Assembly (NCBI RefSeq): GCF_028858725.1
Contig: NC_084781.1
Coordinates: 5,464,513-5,528,512 of the forward strand
DNA length: 64,000 nucleotides
Origin: Colius striatus
Taxonomy: Eukaryota; Chordata; Aves; Coliiformes; Coliidae
Reading direction: 5' to 3'
In this document: positions 12,419 to 23,200 of the stretch, piece after piece
Position numbering within the stretch: position 1 is the stretch's first letter
Layout: every line of letters begins with the position of its first letter
Program-made: the position numbers and the translations under genes
The notes under the pieces: generated by a model
Told to the model about the DNA's origin: nothing
Database searches by the model: none
Seen by the model: only the letters and a program-made list of their open reading frames with translations

Positions 12419-15400
12419 TCAAGAAGTTCTCCGGCCTTCATGAATCCCCCAGACGGGACTTGCATCCTCTTTTGCCCAGGCACCGTTATCGTGAAGGGCC
12501 AACATCTCTGAGGGCTGCTCTGGCAAGAGGTGGCTTGTTCTGGAGGTAAGCTCGTTTGCCACAGTCATGAACGGTGAGAAGGAGTAGGGTGAGGTGGCAG
12601 CATAGCTGGGGGAATAGTGGACATCTTCCAGAGGGTGCAGAGGGTAGGGCTGAGCTCCAGGGATGGCTGAAGTCCAACCTGAGCTTCGGTAAGGGGAAAT
12701 GCTTCCAGACTCAAGTGAGGAGAGACAGCTGATGCTGGCAGGTAGTGCTTGCAGGGGTTCTGAGCAGGCACCATCCGACTGGCTGAGGCTCTCAGGTGAG
12801 GTCTGCTCCCAGGACTCTCTCTACAGAGAAGAGGGGAGATAAGGCATGAAAGACCCTTAAGAATAAAAGCTTATCCTTGAGGTAACGACCAAGCCAAGCT
12901 ATCCCCACAGCTGGGAACACTCACAAGTGTTTCTGTTGTTCTGAAGCACTGTTTGGCATTTAAACTATTGTGTTGTCAACAGCAGGCAAGGCCTGGAATA
13001 GGGTCTCAATGGGACTGACCAGCCCTGACCCTGAAGGGCCCAGGAGTTCTGGTGTGGGAGTGTAAATGGAGCTGGGTCCTGGGAACTGGCAGGGAAAGGG
13101 ATATCCAACAGCCTGGAGCCACAAAAGGATGCTTCTAGAAACTGAAGTGGATTAATGGAATAGTTGTTTTGGGGAAGTGGGGAGTGTTGTTGATTTAGGA
13201 GCTGGTCTCCAGCAGGAAGAGAGGACAATGAGGTGGATGGGATCAAAGAGAACAAAGACCCAAATGTTCCCCCTCAGCCCTGCCCCATCTGCTGTGGTTG
13301 CCTCCTCTAACAGCCACATCCTTCCTGCACAAGCCCCCCTGACTTATCCCCAGCTTTACATGAGAGGTTTCATTGCACAACTGAGAACTGTAGACTCACT
13401 CACTAGTAGGTAGTGTGCTGTGTCATTAGGGAAGGATGGCAGGAGGGGGGCCACAGAAGAAGAGTTGAAGAAGGAGCTGGTACCAGCTGTGAGGGGAGTA
13501 GCACGGTAATCCCCATATTGATCGGTGAGATATGGGTCCAGAAGTGCTGGATAGCCCTGAGGGGCAGAGGAATCACACAGGAAGGACTTGGATCCTAGAG
13601 AGGACGAGCAGGCATCACTGACAAACTGCTTTGTGTTGTGGAAATCCAACTCAGGTGTGAAGGATCTCCTGATGCTGTAGTAACCAGCTGTGGTAGGTGA
13701 GCCTGTGGTGGGCACAAAGAAGGGTTGTGCTAAAGCAAAATGGAAACAATAGCACCTGGAGAGCCACAGATCTGTGGGCATATCTGCAGGTGCAAAGCAG
13801 AGCCCTTTTCCCTCCAGCATCACCCAGGGCACGTGACAATCCTGCATGGAAATAAGTGTGTGAGCCCAACTGCTTTTAGCACCTTGAAGGGCCTTCATTC
13901 AGCTGATGACCTCCACCTGCAGCAAACCAAATGTCTTTTGGGAAGCTTTAAATATAAGGTCAGGAGGCTGGAAGTTAAGCTTTGCTAGGCTTTGCTTCTT
14001 CCTTGCTCTCTGATAACCCTTTGGGACTAGGATGGGAGTACAGCTGCAAAAGCACCTGTCTCTGCTCCAGCTTCGCTCCTGTTTTCCTGTCCCAGAGCTC
14101 AAGGGGTAAAACAGCTTAGCTTCTTGTTTTGTACTTTCAGCTCTAGGGAGAACCAGATAATGCAGAGGAAAGAGGTTCTGTGTGGCATCCCTATCACAAC
14201 AGGTAGGAACTGTTTAAGTTACCTCTTTTTTCTCCTCTTTGGGAGTCTCCCACAATATTAGAGGGGCTTTTTGCTTCACTATTGCTGTTCCTGTTTTGAC
14301 TCTTTCAATTTCTTTCCTCCTGAGCTGTCTTTGAGAGGTAGCCCTGCTCCAATGCTCCTTTGTCTCTTCCCTGCCAAAGGGCAGGAAGGGAGCAACGTCA
14401 GCTGTCCAACCTGCATGGAAAGGATTTATCCATGGAGAACCTCACCTGGCATTTGGACAAAGGGCGACTGAGGAGTGCTGGCGCTGCCCTGTGAAAGACA
14501 AAGATGTGTTAATAAAAGACTTTTCAAAGCAAGGCAGCTCTCTAAGCACGTGGTTTGGGAAGGTGTTAGCATAATTCAGATGTGCTGTTTGGTACTGTTG
14601 GCATGAAGAGCTTAACTACAAGATTTCAGGCCTGAGGCCTCTGAGGTATTAGCAGATATAGGCTAAGAAGAGATTTCGATGGTCTTGTGTAGCCCTGATA
14701 ACAGCAGAAGTATCAAGATAACTGATTTATTTCTCATGTACTGTGGGGCCCCTTACTACAGGCATAATGCTGAGCTGTTATTTTGGTGATGGCACAAAAC
14801 AGGTCTCAATAAGCTGATACCTAAGCCCTTCACTGGTTGAAACAGGCATTTTCTGTCCTGCCTGTGTTCTAGCCTAGCTCTCCTGTGCTGTGTCACCCTG
14901 CCACAGAGCCCCTTTAATTGTCTGCTCCTAGCAGAACAAGCAGGCTCTGTGTAGAAGGCTGTTGTTTCTGGCTCCTATTTGGGTGCCATATTGGTATGGA
15001 ACCATACTGGAATATTAGTAATAATGATTCCTTTTTTCTGCCCCTAGGTAAAGGAGAGTTAATCCTGAGTGACCTGGGTAATTCCCCACAAAACACTCTG
15101 CCAAAGGCATCTGCTTCTCTGGAGCAGAGCTCATGTGTTGTGGTTGCATTGAGTTCTGTCTCTGGACCTCCAAACCCATAGAGCAGAAACACAGTGCCTG
15201 TGGCTGTGCTTGCTTCAGCTGTGCTGTCCCCCAGGCCAGTCATGGTGGCACACTGTTTTCAGTTTGCATACTTCAAACAGGAGGTTCCTGGCATAGCAAA
15301 CAACCAAATTTAGAGGTTTAGATTTGAATTAAATTTGCCACTGCTGGGACTTCCTTTTACTGCTAAGGGAGGTTTGCAGCTGCTCCTTACTCTGTCATGA

Positions 15401-18400
15401 AAATGAGCTTTGAAGCCCATCTAGGCACACAGGCTGCAGGAGTGACAGGAGGTGTCCCTTTGGCTTGCAGGCAGATGGCCTATGCAACAGCCCATCTTTG
15501 GCCTTTGTCATAGCAGGTACCCCCATACTTGCAGAGACCTACATTTCATTTGCCTCCTGGCTCTTTGTCAGGTGATGGATGGCTTGGCTTAATTGAAGCC
15601 CATTAGTTCATTTCCTCCCTGCATTACTTCCTTTCAGTGCTGTGGGACTCTGGGGTAGCTGGATCTTCTGCAGCACATCAGTGTGTCTGTTTAGCATCGT
15701 TTGAGCCCACAGTATATTCAGCTGTTGATAAGCTTGGTCTCAGCCTGCCTTGCACATGACTGGGCAGAGATACTGGCTGGGGGTGCTCCAGAGAGCTGTG
15801 TGGCTTTACTTGGTAACTCACCAGTGTTGTTCAACTATGAGGCTGCCTTGGGGGCCTGCAAGGGGGAAATAACAGTGCCCTTTGACAGTATTTGGCTTCA
15901 GTGTATCTCCCCTCTGGGCCTAATCTGTAGTTCAGCAGCTGAAGTAATAGAAGTTAATAAAAGCAAAGCTTAGTCTGGGCAGGACACCTCACTGTTTTTC
16001 TGACCAGGCTGCTGAATGATCTGTCCCTGGCCCCTGAGTGCTGCTGTAGTGCTTCATGCATGTACCTACTGGTTTCCATACCACATAAAAGAGGTCAATC
16101 CTTTTATCATGCAGAGGGTACCTGATGGCTCCTGTCTATACAGGTGATGAGCTAAAGGCAAAAAGTCAGACCCTCCCTAAGGCCCAGGACCAAGCTTTTT
16201 CTACCCTGCACTTGGTGGGAGCTCAGAAGCCCAAATTGCGTGGCTTCCATCACAGAGCACACAGGCTTCCCATCATTTGATGTGTGTAAGGTCTGAGTGT
16301 CCTGAAATTGTCGCTGTTCTGCTGCCTCAGTGAACAGCTGAGCAGCTCACCTCTGATGAGCCATGATCTTTCCTTAGCACAGCAGGTCTCCTCCACAGAC
16401 CTCCCCTTGCACAGCAAAGCCTCACTGGTTTTGGAGCAAAGATCATGTTCAAAAAAAAGATGCAGCTAAATTTTACTCCATCATAAATACACAATGGGGT
16501 GTTCAGCTATCTGCTGTTTGCATTGATTCTGGATTATATTATGCCAGCTAAACAGAGCTGTGCTTACAGCTGTTCTTTTCATGGTACCTTCAAGCAAATA
16601 CGGATGTTTACTCTGCACAATAATTTTTCGTCTCGTAGGGAATTAGCAACAAGGCTGATTTTTGCATTACATAGACACACAACTGCTAAGCTTTGGAATA
16701 CAAAGCAAAGGGCAATAAAGCAAGCAGCAAGTGGTTTACAGTTCCTAGGGCTTTTGATTGCAGCCGTTGAAGCTGCCGCCTCCAGAAAGGGAGCAGGTAA
16801 AGCATGATAGTCATCAACCAGGATCTGTTTTCTGGGTGAATGCAAACACAGGAGTTGCTTCCTGCTGCTCTTCAAAACAGCCTGCCTGTTGGAAGCATGT
16901 GTTTCCCAGTGACTGTCCATGGCTCAGGGGTCTGCTGCATTAGGGGAAGGCTGTGAAGCTATCTATGGCTAGACCTTGCTTTGCTTTGTAGTGCTCATGC
17001 TGGTTTTCTGCCCATTTTGTTACACAATTAAAATACCTGAAAGTAACAGCAAGACAAATGCTTGCAGGTCCATTTGAGGTCTCTTTGTTTTGCTAACAGC
17101 AAAAAGCCTAATGCACATGGACTGGAGGAGAAAAAAAAACCACATCAAAATTCCTAATATGTGTCTTCTCCTGCCAGTAATTTGGGTCATGAACATAATT
17201 TCAGGGGCTTGACTGCATCTCCTCATTTGTCAGTGGCCCCATTGCTCCCAGTCAGCCTGGAAGTGAGGTGCTGCTGCTTGGTAGAGGTGAGTTCTGAGAG
17301 CACGTGGTTTACTGTGCCACTGGATGCCACGTGCTGGCACCTACAATATCGCATCCCCTGCTGAGGACAGCATTGCTTCTGTGGCTAGTAATTGAGGAAA
17401 AACCCCAATATAGAGTACTATAATTTCACTTTGACTTCCTGTTGCCATAGAACCCCTTTAAGAAGAAACCATCTTTTACAAACTAATGTTTCGCCTCTTT
17501 CCAGCCCGTAACATCGCTGCATCTCCCCTGGCACTCTGCTGTGCCAGAAAGGAGCTGGAATGAGCCCAACACCTAAGGAAGAACATCTATTTTTGTGGTG
17601 CTGTGTTGTTCAAGCACAGCTAGTGAAAAAGGAAACTGACTTGGAAAGGTGTAATGCAGGCTGTGAAAGGAATGAGGAATTTAGCATCACTGATTTGCTT
17701 GAAAGCAGCAACGAGAGAGGATGATGTAAAAAAATCAAGGAGCCATCTGTGATCTTTTGGGGCAAACACTGTTGCAAATGCCTTTGCTATTTTCGGTTGA
17801 TATTGACAGTGTCCAAACTCAACATATAAATGCTCTTCAAACCACAGGATTTCATGCCATGGCTTTTCTGGTTAAAAAGCAAAAGAAAACAAAAGAAAAA
17901 GGTGAGGTGGCTGGGAAGTGACTTACACTGAAGCGGGAGCCACCGCTCTGCCTGGACCGTTTTTCAGCAAGAAGGTCTTTGACTGTGTGTTTCACTCTCA
18001 CTCCTTGATAGACTCGTTTGCCAAGGTCTGTGGGGACTGAGGGAATGAGGCAAGCATTAGAGGAGTTCAGTGAAAGCATAAAGCAACTAGAAAAAGATTG
18101 TTATGGAAGAAGTGTTCATTAGCTCTGCACACAAAGTTAGGAAGGAAGCATGTGACTGCTATTATGAATACAAAAGCATCCTTTAGGAGCCCAGCAGTGA
18201 AGGCTGCTCACTTGTCAAGAACAGACTGAGGTATCCTGCCCTGTATTCCAGTGTTGTGTGCCATGTGGTTTCTGTGCATCTCCCTTTGTGCCAGATATGG
18301 CTGGCTGATAGGTTTTAGACTTTTTTTATTTCCCCAAGGAGAGCTCAGGGGAATCTTACATTTCCCCTCTGGGTCAGCAGAGTTAAATCTAACTTTATAG

Positions 18401-20080
18401 CACCTATCTCTGTCAGCAGAGATGCTATGGCTACACCTTTGTCCTCTCTGGAGTTGCTGGCTCTGGATGGTTGGAGAAGCTCCTCTGAATTCTGATGTGA
18501 ATCACAGTGTAGATCTCAGAAAAGGAAAGGAGCTGACTGCTCAGTCTGCTTTGTACCCTCGGTGAATGCAGACAGGACCCTGGGAACTCTGCATCTGTCT
18601 TGATAACCTTGATGAAACAACAGAGAGCTACAATATCCCAGCCTTGTCACCCAGAAGGACTGTCTCCATTTTCTTGACCTGCCTGGAATACAGTACAAGC
18701 TATCCATAGGGTCAGTGAGGGTCTGGTATGAGGCATGTCCTCTGCCTGGATAAAGCCTTGCAAGATCTGCCTTGTGTACAGACATTTTGGTGCAAGTGAA
18801 GGCAGAGCTATACAAGGTAAAATACCAGGGGCAGCTCTTTTATGCTGACTAGCTGTGCCTGAACAGAGAGCTTGCACCTGTAATGCCAGGGAGGAGAGTT
18901 CATGTGTGCTTTTGTTGAGATCTTCTGGAGAGGAATTTAATTTTGAAACTAATCCCTTAGAACACACAGATGTGTTCTCCCAAAAGGACACAAACAGCCA
19001 TTCCACAGCTGACTTGTTTGCTCTCTCAAATTATGATTTATCATCTTGCCCTTCTGCTTTTCAGGATGCACCATTTGGCTTCATTTATCACTTTCTTTCA
19101 TGTGGCTCTGTGTCCCCAAGTGCACATACACTTGGAGTGATTAGAAAGGGAAAAGCAGAGGATTTAAACAACACAGAGTCACAGTGCTGGCTTGGAGTTA
19201 CTCCAAATGTTCTCTGTTGTACCATAGAAATTGTAATCCTTGGGCGACTGCAACTTGGTTTTGCTGTTTGAGCGTTACCCAGAGAGACTTCAGCCAAGAT
19301 GGGGCACAAGGCAAACACATCCTGTGGTCAAAAGGCTATGGGCAAAATAGAGGTGAATGTGTGTGCATTCCAACTAGACAAGCCAGAAATGGATATCAAC
19401 TCTTGCAGCTGAGAAGAATGTGTATGCTGAGGCTAGCTGGATTCCATGGCCCAAGGAAGAGATGCTCACACCTTTACTGTGGTCTAAAGACATTAGAAAA
19501 ACACTTTCATGCCTCCTTACTCTCACACGAGTGCTGTGCTACTGAAGTTCCTTCACTCATAGACTCACAGTTATTCCTCTGCTCAAGTTATTCTAAGTAA
19601 GCAATGTAACAGCTCTCTCCTCTGACCTTGTTTTTGACTCAGCAGTCCAGCCACACATAACTAAACCTGTTGCTGTTAGTGAGTTATTCAGGAGGCGCTG
19701 ATGCTGAGCTATTAAAACTCCAGATAACTCTGCTTTTGGAAGCACTGGGAAAGGGAATGCTAACTGAGGCCTGGGTTTACATAATTTTCAGGCAAATTGA
19801 ATCATATTTCACATCACTTTAACTGCCTTTTGGGAAAAAAACTATTGTATAATGAAGGAATATCAATTCAGTCTAGAGAAGGCAGAATGTGTTAACAGAC
19901 ACTGTTAAATTCTTGGGACACTAAAGATGCCACACGTTGATTTTAGACAATTCTTCATTCTGATTTCTTTTTCAATAGGAGCCCAGTAGATGGCACAGTA
20001 TGTTCTTTGCCTGGTACTTCCATGAAGATGCATCTTTATGCCTGTGAAAAGTCAAGGTCCCGAAACTCACCTGTTTCCAT
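12419..20080 (-). CDS. POU2AF2: POU2AF2 (C11orf53, OCA-T1), POU class 2 coactivator
   Basis: Four coding exons on the minus strand: 20071-20080 (ATG GAA ACA G), 17929-18036, 13404-13729 and 12419-12820. Phases close to 281 aa. Exon 2 carries KRVYQGVRVKHTVKDLLAEK, the OCA peptide, which matches human C11orf53 as I recall it. Later blocks also match: GSPTTAGYYSIRRSF, DFHNTKQF, QYGDYRATPL, RESWEQTSPESLSQSD, YSFSPFMTVANEL, and a C-terminus ending in EGRRTS beside human ECRRAY. In mammals this protein partners POU2F3 in the nucleus to set tuft-cell identity. The exon 2 donor used here (CTTCA then GTGTAAGT) is chosen for phase; the stronger-looking GTAAGT two bases on breaks frame with the next exon. 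The promoter has a TATA-like box and octamers instead of a CpG island. Confidence 0.9.
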
Positions 20081-20261
20081 TGTTGTCACTGCTGCTAAGT
20101 CTCAGCTCTCAGATTCTGTAGGACTGTGGAGAAGGGCTGTCTGTTGTGAGCTTCCCAGATCAGGGTGAAGCCAATGCTCATACTCCACTGAAAAAGCTCC
20201 AGCTGAGCCTGATGGAAATATGTTTTCTACAATGTGGTGATGTCTCCATGATACCTTCCTT

Positions 20262-20313
20262 GGGATTTGCTTAAATGCAAATCCCTTGATATATGTTTCA
20301 TGCCAATTTGCAT
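20262..20313 (-). promoter_or_regulatory. POU2AF2 promoter: octamer palindrome, TATA-like box and second octamer
   Basis: In gene sense the order is a perfect ATGCAAAT (20313-20306), a TATA-like CATATATC (about 20294-20287), and an inverted repeat at 20262-20285. The repeat's 9-bp arms GGGATTTGC and GCAAATCCC are separated by 6 bp and contain a second perfect octamer (20275-20282). An octamer just 5' of a TATA box is the known layout of immunoglobulin V promoters. Two half-palindromic octamers resemble dimeric POU sites such as PORE and MORE. The block lies 180-235 bp upstream of the start codon. Promoter function is inferred. Confidence 0.55.
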
Positions 20314-20319
20314 GGTCAG

Positions 20320-22380
20320 CATAGACTATTCCCAAAGAGTCTCTTTCCTGTCTGAGCTGACGTTTCTTGGATGGAAACTGAGCTGAGGTTTACAGACAGA
20401 ATAATCTTGAGTTAAATTGAAAGTCTTGCAGTGATGAGCCATGTCCTTACAAGGTGAGGAACCTACCTGGAAAAACAAGGCTTGGGAAAGAGCATCTTCT
20501 CTCATGAGAGATCCCAATGTGTCGTTGAAGATGCACACAGCAGGCTTTACTTGGGGAATGGTGCTGCCTCTCTAGGATCCCACAGGCTGGCTTGTGCATT
20601 ACACAGAGCTGGAGCTTGGGACACTGTGAACCCAGGAGGCTTTGCATGGCATCTGCAAGCACCGCTGGGCAGAGGGGTAACAGCCAGGGACAGCATGCTC
20701 ATGGGACCAGCAGGACAATTTTTGAGCAAATCCACATGTTCCTGGGGAGTTATCAAGTTAGGAGTGCCTTTTTTGGAGATCTGAGGTTAGTCTCCAGTGA
20801 GGTGCCAAGAAAGGACCTGTTCTTACACCACTGTGGGACCCAGATTAAAGGCATCTTTGGCAAGGCCAGCTACAGCCATTCCTGTGTTCCCAGTCTCCAA
20901 ATGATAGCAAGTCTGCAGCATCTGAACTAAGAAGCAGAGTTAACCCTTTAAATTCTTCTTTAAGCACTGCAGCTTAATTCCTAGTTCCAAAACATATCCA
21001 CATTTGCTGTAAGAGAGCCATTTTCTCCACAACAAAGCTAGCACAAGCTGTTAACCCTGTGAGCACAGGGTGTGGTGAGGCAGATGACCTGGGAAGCATT
21101 GTGTGTAGGAGCAGAGCAGGCTGGTGTGCAGCATTGCTGTGCTCATCTTGCATGAGCAGGGTAAGACTGCTGACGCCAACATGTTTCTCATAATTAAATA
21201 TTTCTCCTCTTGTGGAGTCTGCTGCCAGCTTGCATGTCTATTAGGTAAGAGCCATCCTTCTTGGTAATTCCATGTGCTTTCTGCAGCACTGCTCTGGAGG
21301 GTAATTTGGCCTGTCATGTGAACTGCCTTCCTGGGGAAGGCTATTGGGTTTTAATGCGTAATTATTCTTTTCCTTCTGAAGGAAAATAAAATACAAGGAG
21401 CCACTGCTGGCAAAGGCTGCATCTGAGGCAAGAAGGGAGGGCAGAGCTGAAATAACAAGCTGAATAATTCCAGGTATTCTTAACTTGCAGAATGACTCGG
21501 GTATTCTGCCCGCTCAGACACGGAGCTCAGGACCAAGAGGACGTCGCTCTTGGAGGACTGCTGCATACAGAGGCTTTCACCATGTATATATACCCTCTTA
21601 TGTAAGACAAGTCTTGTTTTGTTGAGTCCTTTCCTGGGCACGCTCCCCTGGTACCCACAGGTGTCTCGGATTTGGCTGACAGGTAGTAGAATGGGCAGGA
21701 AGCACCAGGTGGGTCAGGGGAGTGTTGGGCAGATGTGAAGTTGGAACAGAAGAGGGTTGCCTTTGCTTTGTCAGCAATAAGCTTAGTTTGCCACCTGGTT
21801 ACTGGAAGGCTTCCCAGATTCTTTTTGTCTTCTGCTCTGAGTATGTGTGTACTTTGTTTAGGATAAATCCTAGCCCCATTCACGCTGATAGCTTTGCACT
21901 GTCCAGCGAGTCCAGGTGTTTTCTGTACTGATTACCAAATAAATCTATTGAAAGCAGCAGATCCGGCAGGAAACAAATGAACAGATACAAAATAAAACCT
22001 CAGCAGCCCTCTTTTAGATGAGATTCATCTCTTTCCCGACCTTTTCGTCTGGAAAAGACTCGGATTTGCTATGTAACTTAGTGAGTTTGGGCACATACTT
22101 TCCATTCATGTCAGGAGGGAAGGCAGAAGCAATTGTTTATTGTCAAGGTGTGCTTGGGGTACGTTTTATACAATCCCATTTGGTTTTAGTACGGCATTTA
22201 CCCGTGCCAAAGCAAACTCTGAGAATTGGCTGCACTTCATTCCCAAAGCCTGGAACGGCATGTAACAGTCAATGGGTGTTTGTTTAACTCAAACTGCCGT
22301 TTCCATCGGTCTTATTACTGAGTAAAGAGGGCCGGCTGCATTATCAAAGAGGGGTGGGGGCTGGAAAGGACCTGGAGGGA
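20320..22380. other. Intergenic between POU2AF2 and HINFP
   Basis: The two genes stand head to head with about 2 kb of sequence between their promoters and no recognisable exon. Open frames are short and domainless. Relative to human this is a chromosomal junction: HINFP there adjoins C2CD2L, and POU2AF2 lies about 8 Mb away. Confidence 0.55.
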
Positions 22381-23200
22381 CCATCTGCAGCCGGAGCCGC
22401 GCCGGCACAGCCGGGAGCTTCGCTGAGGGCGGCGGAGGCCGCGGCCGCGGCTGCAGCAACGCCAGTGCCGCTCCTCGCCGCTGACCGCCGCGCAAAGTCC
22501 CGTGCCGAGTCCGCTGACACCAGCAGCAGTCCGTGCTCCCGGGCTGTCCCCAGGCTCCCGGCGAGTTCCTGCCGCCGTGTGCTGTCGGGACCCCGCCGCC
22601 GAGGCCGACCCCAACGCGCCCGGGAACCTCGGCTACCCGGCGCCGCTTCCCGGCGGGCCCGCTCGGCCGCTGCGCGCTCGCCGCCGGCTGCTGCGCGGCG
22701 ATTGGTGGGCGGCTGGGCCGGCGGCGGCTGCTATTGGGCGGGCGGCCACGGTCCGGCGCGTTGCGGCGCCCCGCGGCGGGCGGAGCCGGGCCGGGCCGGG
22801 CCGGGCCGTGTCGCTCCCTGCCCGGGGTTCCGCGGCGCCGCCGCCCCCGCTCGCCGCCGAGGCCAGCCGGGCGAGGCCGGGGCAGCGGGTGCCCGCCGGG
22901 GCCTGCTGGGCAAGGCCGGTGGCAGCAGGTGCCCGCCTCAGGGAGGGGAGCCCTCGGCGCCGTCGCCCCGCTGTTGACGGGCGGCCCCGGCCATGCCGCC
23001 CGCCAAGGCCGGCGGCAAGGGGGCCTTGGTGCTGCAGTGCGAGTGGGAGCAGTGCACCTACGTGGCCTCCAAGATGGAGGAGTTTTGCGAGCACGTGTCC
23101 CAGCACCTGCAGCAGCATCTCCCCGAGGAGCACCGGGACGAGGTGGACCCTCTCGGTAAGCAGCTAGCAGCCTCGGCTTTGCGGCTCCTGAGCCTCCTTC
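22380..23200 (+). promoter_or_regulatory. CpG-island promoter of HINFP
   Basis: A very CpG-rich block ends in the first coding exon of HINFP. It contains two inverted CCAAT boxes (ATTGG at 22701-22705 and 22733-22737), each followed by GGGCGG- or GGGCGGC-like GC boxes, with no TATA box. This is a housekeeping-type promoter. Confidence 0.7.
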
